From Pyropia haitanensis (Eukaryota > Rhodophyta > Bangiophyceae > Bangiales > Bangiaceae): a stretch of 64,000 nt of DNA. The position numbers and the translations under genes were made by a program. The stretch covers positions 4,241,756-4,305,755 of the forward strand of contig SDUX01000008.1 of the NCBI GenBank assembly GCA_008729055.1. Reading direction: 5' to 3'. Within the stretch, counting starts at the first letter, position 1. Every line of letters starts with the position of its first letter. A model generated the notes under the pieces. The model ran no database searches. It had not been told where the DNA came from and worked only from the letters and a program-made list of their open reading frames with translations. This document shows, in pieces, positions 32,783 to 43,110 of the stretch.

Positions 32783-33722
32783 GCCGCCCGCGCCACGGGA
32801 CACGAGCCGCCGAGGTGGAATCAACCCGGGTCACCTACCCTCCGGGGTCTGCGCGGGTTCGCCCAGCCCCCCTGTCGCGCGGGGGACGCGGCGGACAGCT
32901 CACGTGTTTGAGCGGCACCCATCAACCCGAGCTGCACAAACCCCAATGCCCCTCCCGTGCGTCGTTGGGTGGGACGCAGCTCTGGCGGATGAGCGATGCT
33001 CCATTTTGCGGCTGTTCTCACTGCCGCCGCCGCCGCCGCCGTTGTCACCAACCGACCCCGCACCGCCGGGCAGCGGCCGCCCGCCGTCCAGAGTAGAGGC
33101 GAGGAGGACGTCCGTCGCAAAAGCAGGCGTTTCCGCCGGCAGCGGCGACGCCGACAGCCTGCGGAATCGCGTGGGGAGGTGGGCCGACAGCACCAATCCT
33201 CCTCCGTCGGAAGAGAGGTGAGGGCTGGAGGGCCCCACTTCTGTGGGTAACGTGCACGGAAGATTGGCGGATTGGCAACTGGACGAGTAGACAGCTGCTG
33301 TGATCAGACGTGTGTTCCAAACAGCGGAGGAAAGTGATACTGAGCAGTGATTGTCTTCTGCTCGAAACGAGAGGCCGGAGGAGAGGAGGGATTGGAGCGA
33401 TATGGATGACGCAGTCTGATTGAAAAGCTCAGTGAGGGCAGATAGAAGAAGGATGCAAATGACAGAGGAACGCTCGTGCTTGCGTCTGGCGGACCCGTAG
33501 GAAACAGGCGAAAGACAGCACACGAGGTAGTATGCAAAACCAGCGACGACAGAATCTCATCGCGCGCGTGGCTATCGGCGTCCTTTTCAGCAAGCGGACC
33601 CCGGAAGCTCAGGCACGCGGAACTTGTGGCCCCATCCACGACAAGCATGGAGGTACGCTCATGGCGCCGCCGATGGGGACAGCACGCGGGGTCGACGGGA
33701 GAGCAGCCTGTTCATGGCCGCT
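32783..33722. other. transition from GC-rich to lower-GC DNA
   Basis: Sequence complexity is ordinary, with no homopolymers after 33060. Several short frames exist on both strands without domains. I see no gene I can support. The region likely holds the 3' end of the orphan membrane gene and the 3' flank of the minus-strand gene that follows. Confidence 0.4.
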
Positions 33723-34295
33723 CTACGCCAAAGTGGCCTCCTTCTCCTCGTCGTTCTCAGGCAGGCGCTCCTCCTCCGCATTCCACCACCACTTGTAAAG
33801 ACCGACGGCTGCCCCGGTCGCGAGAGCGCCGGCAGTGATGTAGGGATGATCAGCAGCAGCCTTTGCCAGACGCGGTATCGGGCCGACGCGCTCCACCGAC
33901 TTTTCCTCCTTCACGCGTGCGATGCCTGCAGCCAGCTTGCCGCACTGGACGTACCCGCCCGTCGTCGTGACGGTTTTCGTTTTCTTTTCATCCACCAACG
34001 CAGCGCCAACGACGCCACTGAGTACCCCAGTTCCCGCGGCAGACACAGTCTCCGCAGAGACCAGCTTCTGGGCCCAGGTGAGGCTCTCCGTAGTGGCGTG
34101 CTTTCTTCGCCCCAAGGCGGAGGGCCTCGGGTCAGGACTCGGCTCTAGCCCAGACTTGACAGTTTGCTTCATCGCGGACATTGGGGAGCGATTGCGGCGA
34201 CGATGTTCCGCCCGAACTGCGCGTGCGCCGCGCAGGGTGTGAGGGTGCGTCGGCTTCGACGCAAGCAGAGGCAGACCTTGAGCCGATGAGGCCAC
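33723..34295 (-). CDS. small hypothetical protein with two hydrophobic segments
   Basis: The ORF has up to 190 residues; an internal Met at 34181 (MSAMKQTVKSG) gives 152 and may be the true start, because the upstream part is Arg-rich and less natural. Visible features are a Gly/Ala/Val hydrophobic segment (VSAAGTGVLSGVVGAALV), a charged stretch (DEKKTKTV, KEEKSVERV), a second segment (YITAGALATGAAVGLYKWWW) and an acidic tail. The two Gly-rich helices recall membrane hairpins, but no family is recognised. Composition is lower in GC than in the host genes, so it may belong to a mobile or recently acquired segment. Confidence 0.5.
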   Translation of the reverse strand: MASSAQGLPLLASKPTHPHTLRGARAVRAEHRRRNRSPMSAMKQTVKSGLEPSPDPRPSALGRRKHATTESLTWAQKLVSAETVSAAGTGVLSGVVGAALVDEKKTKTVTTTGGYVQCGKLAAGIARVKEEKSVERVGPIPRLAKAAADHPYITAGALATGAAVGLYKWWWNAEEERLPENDEEKEATLA

Positions 34296-35304
34296 AGCTT
34301 AAACACAACTTTGGTCTGGCCTCTCGGCTCTGTTGCCAGCTGCAGGGGTCAGCGGGTGTGATCCTTGTCATACCTTCTCGCGACTGGGACCCACCGAGAG
34401 GCCGCATGGTGGCCTATCGAGGACGGCAACGAGCCGTCCGCGGTTCTGCCTCGTCACCTCTCGCCTCCGCGCGCCACGTTCCAGTCGCGGTGGGAGCCTG
34501 CTTCACGGAGCCTCTCTGACATCCTCGTGAGCGTCGCATTGCTGGCACCTGCTGGAGATCAACACCACAAAGGAGGAATACGTGGTTAGCTGAACGGGGG
34601 TTACATGCTGACCCATTCTCCGATAATTTGTGATTTGAACATTGAATGCTGCGTCAGCTTAACTGACGACACGGTCGCACCCTTTCATAATCCCGTCGTT
34701 GCGGCCACGATCGCAGCACGCACAGCCGCCGCATTTGCTGAAGCGCCCTACCAGGCATGAAAACCACTTCGCGACCAATTACATGCCCACCATCAGCTCA
34801 TCGTTCTGAAAGTGTGCGGCTACTGCTCGTGAGACGCAAAACAAAGGTTGTGAACACTTGGTCTTGAAAATCATGAATAAGTTTTTGGAGTTTCCCCCTT
34901 CCCTTGCCTCGCTTTCATCGTCGGGAAAACGTACCACCCGTACTAGGGTATACTGGGCAGTACTCGTGGCTATTTTTTGTACTGCGCATGTACTGTACGG
35001 TAGCTCGTTTACTTGTGGTCGGCTGTGGTCTGCTGGTGGTTCGCGTCGGCGGGCGGCTGGAGCCGGGTCCGACAGAAAGGTGGGCTACATGCCCCGATTC
35101 CAGCTTCGCGACACCACTTCTGTCACACGTCCAACAGCAAGCACTCGCAGCCGCTCTCCACGTGCTCCCTTCTCACACCTCGGTTGGTCGAAGTCTCGAC
35201 CAATGCTCGCCGGTCACGCATCGAGTGCGTTGTCGTCTTGCGGGTGGACTCCCGGATCATCTCCCCTGCAGCTGAAAAGGTCCCCATGCACGAACGCACA
35301 GCAC
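34296..35304. other. lower-GC intergenic DNA
   Basis: 34580-34920 is among the most AT-balanced stretches of the window. No repeat copy, ORF with a domain, or RNA gene is recognised. Short frames at 34858-35600 run into the repeat block and look incidental. Confidence 0.4.
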
Positions 35305-36960
35305 GGCGCCCCGGGGAGCCCCACCCGAGAGCACAGCGCGCACTGGAGCGGCCTAACAGCACGGGTGCGCGGCGCGCACGCCAGACAGAGAGCTCCTGGA
35401 GCATCGTGTCAGGGGGAGCGGGGGGGGGGGGGGGGACAGGGGGGGCGGGGAGGGGTCTGGTACGAGAGCGGCCCCCGCGGAATCATTCCTGGACGGAAAA
35501 TCGATGCTTTCTTGCAACGTACAGTATTTTCCGTGAGTGACGTAGCCACCACAGATACTGCCGCGCGGTCTGTTGACAGGTGCTGTGAGCGCGGTTCGTA
35601 GCATAGTGCGCGTGGTTCCCCGGAGAGCCCCACCTGAGAGCAGAGCGCGCACTAGGGCAGCGTAACGACACGGGCGCGCGGCGCGCACGCCCGGCAGAGA
35701 GCTCCTGGAGCACCCTGTGAGGGGGGTGCGGGGTGGGGAAGGGCGGGCGGGGGGGGCGCTCCAGCAGACAGGCGGGGGATGGACTTCTGAGCCTGGGCGT
35801 TGACCTGCCAAGTCAACCTCCATCTCCCACTCCCACTCTCCAGCTTCCCCCCCCCCGCCCTCCCCTTCCCTCTTCACGTGCCCCACGCCCCCCTCTCCAC
35901 CATCCCACCACCCCCCCCCCCCCCACCGTCTTCTTTTCCACACCTGCGTGCATCTGCTGGTGGCGGCTGCTTTTCACCCCACGGGTGGCGCCTCCAAGCT
36001 GGAGCCTTTTTTTTTGGCCGCGGCGCTTCGCGTCTGTCTGTTGGTGCTGGCGTCCTTCGCCCTGCTGGTGCCTTTCTTTTGTTGCCGCGGCGGGTTGCGT
36101 CCGTCCGTCTGCTGGTGGCTGCCGCCCCGCTGGCGCCTTTCTTCTTTTGCGCCGGCTGGCCGCCTCTGTCTGTCGGTGCTGGCGGCCGCCCCCCTGCTCG
36201 CTCCTTTCTTCTTTTTCCGCGGCGGGGCGCTTCTGTCTGTTGGTGCTGGCGGCTTTCCACTTTGCTGGTGGTCTTTTTCTGTTGCCGCGGCGGGCCGCGT
36301 CTGTCTGTCGGTGCTGGCGGCCGCCCCCCTGCTGGCTCCTTTCTTCTTTTTCCGCGGCGGGGCGCGTCTGTCTGTTAGTGCTGGCGGCCTGCCGCTCTGC
36401 TGGTGGTCTTTCTCTGTTGCCGCGGCGGGCCGCGTCTGTCTGTCGGTGCTGGCCTTTTCTTGTTTATTATATGCGTATCGTTGTGTTGTTGTTTAGTTGG
36501 GCGTGGGCTTGGGCGTGGGCGTAGGCGTGGGCGTGGGGTGCGTGCGTACCATGGACGGCACCATGTGGGGAGCGCTGAGTGTGCCGTGGAGGGTAGCTGG
36601 TGGCCACCCCGATGAGTGCTGGCAGGAGGGTGCGGCTGGGGGCACGCCGGTGGGCCCGTCCGCTCCCCTCCCTGGAGCTGCTAGAGGGGCGTACCGGGGG
36701 GAGCCTGGAGTGCCCAGCACGCCGGCGCCCCCCCCCCGCTCCCCCCTCTCCGGCCAGGGGGGGTGCGGGGGGGGGCGGGGACAGAGAGGGCGGGGAGGGG
36801 TCTGTTACTAGAGCGGCCCCCGGGGAATCATGCCTGGACGAAAAATCTATGCTTTCTTGCAACGTACAGTATTTTCCGTGGGTGACGTAGCCACCACAGG
36901 GACCGCCGCGTGGTCTGTTGTCAGGCGCTCTCAGCGCTATTCGTAGCATAGTGGGCGTGG
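35305..36960 (+). repeat. tandem ~320-bp repeat interrupted by a ~1-kb insertion
   Basis: Two modules alternate. Module X (35310-35420, with GAGAGCTCCTGGAGCA) recurs at 35617-35720. Module Y (35436-35615, with CTTTCTTGCAACGTACAGTA and GACGTAGCCACCACAG) recurs at 36775-36960. The order is X-Y-X, then a foreign 35.74-36.76 kb segment, then Y. This is best read as two tandem XY units with an insertion between the second X and its Y, since AGGGGGGTGCGGGG-like sequence occurs on both sides of the insert. No coding capacity is evident. Confidence 0.7.
36015..36450 (+). repeat. ~67-bp minisatellite, about seven units
   Basis: GTCTGTCTGTNGGTGCTGGC recurs with starts near 36032, 36099, 36164, 36230, 36299, 36366 and 36433, a period of 65-68 bp. 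Two subtypes alternate in the later units: one ends TTGTTGCCGCGGCGGGC, the other ends TCTTTTTCCGCGGCGGGGC. The higher-order period is therefore about 134 bp. The array would translate as hydrophobic Leu/Phe/Val repeats, but frame differs between units, so it is probably not coding. Confidence 0.8.
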
Positions 36961-37916
36961 TCAACGTAGTGATCGGTGGGCCAGATACGCAGCGTGACAT
37001 GACAACGGTACGCGAGGGCTCTCAGGTCGCGATAAGTAGCTCTCCACAACTCCTTCTCGGGTATACTGGCGACCGTGACATGTCCGCACACCCCCTCCCA
37101 GAGGCGTCGTGGAGGGGGGTTCAGGAGTATACTGGTCAGGCGATGTATCCCCAATTGGAAGAATGGCCTCTGTGAGAGGGTCTAGTACACGCCGTTCTCG
37201 AGATAGGCGTCCGCGAATATTTGTACTGGGCCCTTTTTAGACCATTTCAGCCCAATCTGGGGTGCTGTGTGGTACCAACCACCCGTATCCCGCAGTATAC
37301 CCCAGTTACAGTGGTACGTTTTCGCGACGATCCCTCGGACTATCCGCACTCTCTCCATCCGATTTGCTCCCGCCCACCGCGCATTCCCCGCGTCTTTGGT
37401 GAAACGATGAAAAGAGTGGCGCCGCCGCGAGAGAAGAGAGCTTCGGCATGCTCGGGATTGGTACCAAATGTGGGTAAATTGTGCGTGTGCGACCCACGTC
37501 GAGGTACCCACAATTGTATCCACGTCGAGCTTCGGCACGTACTCAACTATCAATCGGGTCCGTCGCGCGCGCTCCCGCGGTCGGCCCAACCGAAAGAAAG
37601 CCACATACGGTATACCGCCGTTTTCCACACGTATTTCCCTGGGCACTAGCCGCGCACGGACGTGTGATAGGCATTGTGCGGGTTCCCCAGAGGAAGGCAA
37701 CAAGCGACGTCCAGGCGCGGCGAGCGGGCAAAGCGGCCGCGTGACGAGGACGCGAGGGGGGCGGAGGGGAGGGCGAGTGGGCGGGTCCAGGGGCCAAGAG
37801 CGAAAGCCAATGCGAACGGTACACGCCTGTGCCTCGGAAGTAGGCGTACACAAAGGAGCGCCACAGCCTGGTGGACAGCCCTCAGCAGAGGGCGTCCGGA
37901 CGGCGGTGGTGCTGCT
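36961..37916. other. lower-GC intergenic DNA
   Basis: Ordinary complexity. The minus strand has a 290-codon frame (37182-38054), but it has no domain and crosses into the hAT-like fragment, so I do not call it. Short phrases such as GGTATACTGG recur (about 37060 and 37128), and GTATACC-type sequences are common, which suggests decayed repeats. Confidence 0.35.
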
Positions 37917-38757
37917 GTAAGGTTCGCAGTCGTTAAACATATCGTTAAGAAAAAGTCGTTCAATGATCGTTAAAACGATCGTTATTTCGGTAAAGGGTTC
38001 CGCATCGGACCTCGTTAAGGTCGTTAAATACGTCCAATTGCATCCTTCGCGCAATTGTTAGCGCCGAGGACTCTATCATAATTTGTTGCACACTGGCCCC
38101 GATTGCCGCACCGAAAGAACTCGCAGCCTTAGCACACGTGACCAGTCGTGACGCCCATCGTGCACCTGGCCGTGGGCTCCATTGTTGCAAGGCCGCTGGT
38201 GACGCAAGACAGCGAGGGACCTTTGGGCCGCCTTTCGCCGTACAACGGATCGTGCCAAGGACAGTCGCGGGAGGACGACCAACTACTGGGTGGCGTACTG
38301 TGTCGCTTGTGAAGACGCGCGCGCGCGGTACCTGGCGGATGTTGAGGCATGTGATGAAGACGAGGAGGCAATAGCCAAGATTGAGGTGGTGCCACCCGCC
38401 GAGCCGATACACGGCCGTCGTGACAAACTGGTGCCGCATCTTTGGTGGTGCCCTTACGCATACTCTGCGAGCGCGCGCAGATCTGTGGGAGGAGGGGACG
38501 CTGCGTCGTCACGTGGCGGGAGCAGCCGGATCGCGGGAGCCGCGTCGATTGCGGGGGTTTTGGACGAGGATGTCGCGTCTCTCTGGCAAGAGACTGGCAT
38601 CACCATGCAACAATACGCGGCTGTGTCTGCCTTCCTGGATACTTAGAGTACAAAAACATATTCTACATCCAACTACATTGTAAATTTGTTCATTTCACGA
38701 TATCGTTTAACGAGTCGGTATCTCGTTAAGAGATTTCTTAGCGATCGTTATTGCCAT
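37917..38757. mobile_element. hAT-like transposon fragment
   Basis: AT-rich borders carry CGTTAAGA and CGATCGTTATT on both sides (37940-37985 and 38725-38752), in the same rather than inverted orientation. Between them lies a plus-strand fragment with a BED-type zinc-finger pattern. There is no catalytic domain, so this is a truncated or non-autonomous copy. The exact ends are uncertain. Confidence 0.45.
38218..38646 (+). pseudogene. BED zinc-finger fragment of a hAT-type transposase
   Basis: The open frame reads DLWAAFRRTTDRAKDSRG, then YWVAYCVACEDARARY, and IHGRRDKLVPHLWWC about 50 residues later. An aromatic W..F start, C-x2-C, and H-x3-C after GRRDxLxxHL match N-terminal BED fingers of hAT-type transposases. 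The frame ends at 38646 without an RNase H-like domain. No start codon is evident, so it is probably a remnant. Confidence 0.5.
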
Positions 38758-39767
38758 CCTTAGCTGCTGTGGTGGCAGCCGTCAGTCGGACAGTATCTGG
38801 CCGCACGCGCACCCTTCATCTAAATACGTGTTGGGGTGGCGCGAAGCACGCCGCGGGAAGCGCAGTCGGACCAGTATCTGACGTGGGTACGGGGGGGTGG
38901 ATAGCCATTTATGGGTCGTCAGATGTGGGTCGGAGGCTTAACGTGGCAGAAACATGTCCCCGACCCACGCCTCCGACCCACATTTGACATGCCGAAGCCC
39001 TCTAGTCATCCACTGCTCGGATGCTGTTACTTCACGCACTTACAGCTCGTCGACCGTGGATCATGATGCGATCATGGCAGGTCGGAGTTTGCGCCAGATT
39101 GAATGTGAAATGGCATCGTGCATGAAGGGTCAATCCTTGGGTCTGTCAGCCGCACCCAGCTTGAATGCAGTTGCTGCCACCAGGGGAGGAAAATGACTTT
39201 ATTGTCCTTATCGTTAACTTACAATTAATGTATATGTCAAGACTCAGCGAAACAGCAACAAGTGTTTGGTATTGGAATTGCGGGACCCTTTATGCCTCGT
39301 GTGAGTCTGCCGAGCACGCGTCATACGTCACGGTTCTTCATCTATGGGGGGTGCCCATCGTTTCTTCACGACCTCGCAATGGGCGGTCACGAGAGCGTTC
39401 GGAAGATGACGACACCGTATCAGCCGCAACTAACGTATCTACGTGCCCTGCCTCGTGAGCTCGACAGCCCCGACAACAAGCTCGGGACAGCGGCGCCGCA
39501 ACGCGATGGCCACCGAGCGTCCAACGCGGCGGAGAGCAGCGGGGTGGCATGTTCGCTGTTTGGGTCTTTTGGCAGCGTGCTCCCCGCCGACCGCTGCCGC
39601 TGCCCGCCGCCTCTTCCGCCGCGACCCGCCTTCCGCACCGGCCGCCTTCTCCCCGCCTGGTCCCGTCCCCCCCCACTCCTCCCCGCCCCCGTCCACGGCT
39701 TCCAGCGCACTTTTCCTGCGACGCGACGCGGAGCCCCCCGGCTACCGCACTTCCGTCTGCTTCGAGG
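38758..39767. other. lower-GC intergenic DNA with a long inverted repeat
   Basis: At 38920-38990, ATGTGGGTCGGAGGC pairs with GCCTCCGACCCACAT around a ~35-nt spacer that itself contains GACCCAC, a strong hairpin. The rest to 39440 is AT-balanced and has no gene. From 39470 GC rises sharply, marking the promoter and leader of the secreted protein gene. Confidence 0.5.
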
Positions 39768-39884
39768 ATGGGCGCCTCCCGGTCCCTGCGGTGGTTGGCA
39801 GCGGTGTGGCTGACCGTGGCCGCCGCGTCGGCGGCGGCCGCCGCGGCGGCGCCGTGCGAGAGCTCGGCGCCGACGCCATCGTCG

Positions 39885-39917
<33 letters not shown>

Positions 39918-40409
39918 TCGACGGGCGCCGGCGTCGGGGACGACTGCTGCGACTCGACGTGTGGCATCATGCCGCCCGTGCCCTGCCGCGATGGCCTGAC
40001 GTGCGTCGCGCCCGCACCGAGTGAGGAGCCAGGGGTGGTAATCGACGGCTGGATGGGCAAGTGTGCCGCGGAAGGTGCTGGCGTTGGCGGCACCTGCTGC
40101 GACTCGACATGTGGCATCATGCCGCCCATGCCCTGTCGCGATGGCCTGACGTGCGTCGCGCCCGCGCCGAGCAAGGAGCCAGGGCTGGTCGTCGACGGCT
40201 GGACGGGCAAGTGTGCCGCGGGGGCGACGCCGACGCCAACGCCGACGGGAGCTGGCGTTGGTGGCACCTGCTGCGACTCGTCGTGTGGCATCATGCCGCC
40301 CATGCCCTGCCGCGATGGCCTGACGTGCGTCGCGCCCGCGCCGAGTGTGGAGCCGGGCGTTATTGTCGATGGCTGGACGGGCACGTGTGCGCGCGGTGGC
40401 AGCGCCTGA
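39768..40409 (+). CDS. secreted cysteine-rich protein with three tandem six-cysteine modules
   Basis: This 213-residue protein starts MGASRSLRWLAAVWLTVAAA, a clear signal peptide with an Ala-rich cleavage region. It continues with a Pro/Thr linker (PTPTPTPTPTST) and three ~42-residue modules at about 39943-40062, 40090-40215 and 40261-40390. Each reads CCDSxCGIMPPxPCRDGLTC, then VAPAPSxEPG, a few hydrophobics, DGWxGxC, giving six cysteines per unit. A second Thr-Pro linker separates modules 2 and 3. The CGxxxxxPCxDGLTC core resembles short cysteine-rich modules of secreted proteins in algae and oomycetes. DNA identity among modules is very high, so the array expanded recently or is homogenised. 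The role may be cell-wall or extracellular binding, but no activity can be inferred. It has no intron. Confidence 0.85.
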
Positions 40410-41769
40410 ACCGCGCCACCTGCAACGCTGGTCGGGTGGGGGAATTGGGGGGGGGGCGTGCGTTTGGGGGGGGGTGTGCTGGTTGCGATGGCCATGAGGG
40501 GGTGCCAGCCGCGTACATCCTAGCAGCAGAGCAGAGCAGGGGCACGACGTTCATCGGGAGGGGGATCCTTGGTGTGCGGCACCGCCTTTTTTTTTGTTTT
40601 CGTGAATGCTCGTTGTGGGTTGGGCTGCCGCCCGAGCCAACTCCCGGCGTGTGTCTTGTTGTTTGGTAAGGGGTTACGGACGCTGGCCTAGCGGGTGCCT
40701 TGCCTGGCTCTGCCTCATTATTGTACCCCTCTGGACTGGGGTGTATTTGTGTGCGGGGGGATTCGGGGACTCGGTTGCCCCGTATCCGGCCCCACCTGGC
40801 CACCTGTCTCCGCCAGGGGATAGAAGGGGTGGGCGCGAGCGATCCTCGCCCGCCGCGAACGGCCGGCACGTTCGTTTGCCCTCGCGCGCCCGCCCGCCGT
40901 CCCTGCGTCTCCCTCTCTGTCTTTCCTTCTTTTTGCTTGCCTCCGCCTGCGGTTGCACGCTGTTTACCCTCTTTGATGGGGGCACGGGCTCTTACCCGCG
41001 CCCCGGGGCCTGCCAGCCGACCTGTGGCGACCTGCGGGCACACACGGCGGTCTGGCGAGCTGGCCCCCATTCCCATGTATCCACTGGCCCACACCCGCGT
41101 CGGAGGCAAGGAGTCACACCCGGCGGCCACGCCCTCCACCCACGGCCGCCGCCACCCCCGCGGCGGCGGTACAGTATGTACAATCCAGACGAGCCACCGC
41201 CGCCCGCCCACACCGGCGTGCGCGCCCCGCGTCCACGCCACCGGCCGCCTCGGGTCGAAACCCATAGCGGCGGGCCGCCAACGGCGGCGGCGCCGCCGCC
41301 GCCGCCGCCGCCACCGCCGCCGCGCGCCGCGCGTCGGGCGTCGGGCGGCGCCCCCCGGCCGCGCCGCCCGTCTGCCGCGTCGGCCCGCCGCCGCGGCGGC
41401 GGCGCCCCCCTGCCCCGCGTCGGTGGCCACGCGCGGCGGGTGCCGCGGCGCGGCGCGGCGGCCGCGGTCCGCGCGGCGGGTCCCGCGCTGCCCCCCCCGC
41501 GGTCCGGTCCTGGGTCGCACGCTGGCCGCCGCGGCTCAACGCGCCCCGCCGCCCGTCCATCCCGCGGCGGGGTGGCGAGATCCCCGCGCGCCGCGCCGCC
41601 ATCCGCTTTCCCCCCCCCGCCCCCCCCGGCCGCCACCCCCCCCCCACCTGCAGCGTCGGCGCTCCCAACAATCACGTCCCTCCCGCCGTGGGAGTGCACT
41701 CCCCCCCCCCCCCCCCCCCGCCCGCCCCCCCCCCCCCTTCCCTTTTTTTCCCCCCCGGTGGTCTGTGGC
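40410..41769. other. intergenic region with dispersed repeat copy B
   Basis: 40410-40700 is mixed, with a T10 run near 40590. 40951-41105 is a repeat copy. 41110-41650 is GCC/CGC low complexity, open in every frame. 41690-41765 has C runs and directly precedes the SDR start. No gene is supported. Confidence 0.45.
40951..41105 (+). repeat. dispersed repeat, copy B (uninterrupted, empty-site copy)
   Basis: It contains TTGCACGCTGTTTACCCTCT, GATGGGGGCACGGG, GCGCCCCGGGGCCTG and CCCATTCCCATGTATCCACT in one block. Copy A has the same blocks separated by a 727-bp element inserted at the CCCCGGGG. This copy therefore preserves the pre-insertion sequence. Confidence 0.75.
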
Positions 41770-43110
41770 ATGGACGCCCCCCCCGCCCCCCCCCCCCTGT
41801 CGCGCCCGCCCCGGGCGCGCCCGTGGCCATCGTGTCGGGCGCCAACAGCGGCATTGGCCTGGCCGTCTCGGTCGCGCTCGCCGCCGCCGGCTACACCGTC
41901 TACGCGGGTATGCGCGCGGCCGCGTCGGCCGATGCGCTCCTCGCCGCCGCTGCTGCCGCTGCCGCCGCCCCCACCGCCCCCACCACCACCACCACCACCG
42001 CCGCCGAGCCGCCGCCGTCGGCGGCGGCGGCCGCGGCGGTGGCCACCCCCGCCGGCGCCGTCCACGTCCTACGGATGGACGTGGGCGACGACGACAGCGT
42101 CGCGACGGCGGTAGCGGCGGTGCTTGCCGTCACCGCCGGCCGCGTGGACGTGGTCGTTGCCAACGCGGGCTACGGCACGCTCGCCGCGACCGAGGACGCG
42201 GCGGTCGCGGACTTTGCGCGCGTCATGAACGTCAACTATTTTGGCGCGCTGCGGCTGGTCAAGGCGGCGCTGCCGGCGATGCGCCGCCGCCGGGCGGGGC
42301 GGGTGGTGGGCGTGTCGAGCGTGGCGGGGGTGCTGGGCATCCCGTTTTACGCGCCCTACTGCGCGTCCAAGTTTGCGATGGAGGGGCTGTGGGAGTCGTG
42401 CTACGCAGAGTACCAGCGGCTGGGCGTCCACTTTGTCATTGTGCGTTGGGGGGGTTCTCAGGGGGGTTCCCAGGGTGGCGCCGTTTGTAGAGGGCGCTGC
42501 TGCTCCTTCTTTTTCTTGCTTGCTGTCCGCGGGCGCTTGCTGCGCTTCCTTTTGTACACTGGCGCCCGCGCTCCGTTCTGTGTGGCCTGACTCCCCGCTG
42601 ATGCCCCCCCGCCTCCCCCCCCCCCGCATGGTGGTCCCCCCTGCATCCTGTGTGTGGTCACCACCCCCCCCCCCCCCCCCCCCTCCCCCCACTTCCCCCT
42701 CCCAGGTGGAACCCGGCCCCGTCGACACTGGCGCCCCCTCCCGTGCGTTTGTCGGGCGGTCCCCCCCCCCCGAGCTGGCGCCCACCTTTGACGCCTTCCT
42801 CGCCTCCACCGTCGCGGACATGGCCGCCTCCGCCCAGACCGCCGACGCGTGCGCGGCGGTCCTCCTCCGCGCCATCACCGACCCGTCCCCGGCGCTGCGG
42901 TACCTGACGCACCCGCCGTCGGCGGCGCTGCTCCGTGCCAAGGTGGTGGACCTGGACGGCGCGCGCGCCGCCGCCGCGGTGCTGTCTATGGTGCCGGGGG
43001 GGGGGGGGGGGGGAGGGCGCCACGGGGCGGGACGCCGAGGCACCGGCCGCGGCGGCCGCCGCCGCGCCTGGAAAGGGGGGTGGGGGGGGGGGGGTGACGG
43101 GGGGGACTAA
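41770..43110 (+). CDS. short-chain dehydrogenase/reductase (17-beta-HSD1/RDH8-like), two exons
   Basis: This is an NAD(P)-dependent SDR. Exon 1 (41770-42440) has the cofactor motif SGANSGIG, DVGDDDS, the NAG motif in VVVANAGYG, SSVAGVLG with the catalytic Ser, and the active-site Y-x3-K in YCASKFAMEGL. Exon 2 (42706-about 43110) starts VEPGPVDTG, the conserved loop after the sixth strand, and continues with a helical C-terminus. The intron is 265 nt with GTGCGT/CCCAG borders and phase 0. From ATG 41770 the frame must move back one base at the C12 run 41786-41797 to reach the Rossmann fold, which makes exon 1 exactly 224 codons. A G run at 42987-43013 blurs the C-terminus. The VEPGPVDT loop is typical of steroid/retinol-type classical SDRs, but the substrate is unknown. 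Confidence 0.88.

Noticed and set aside
32900..33523. 207-codon minus-strand frame downstream of the orphan membrane gene
   Set aside because: It overlaps the 3' end and flank of that gene, is Ser/Ala-rich, and has no domain or splice support.
36015..36450. CRISPR array
   Set aside because: The units are contiguous variants of one 67-bp sequence with no unique spacers, and the genome is eukaryotic.
35305..36960. LTR retrotransposon with module Y as the LTR
   Set aside because: The X-Y-X-...-Y order fits an interrupted tandem repeat better, and there is no primer-binding site, polypurine tract, gag or pol.
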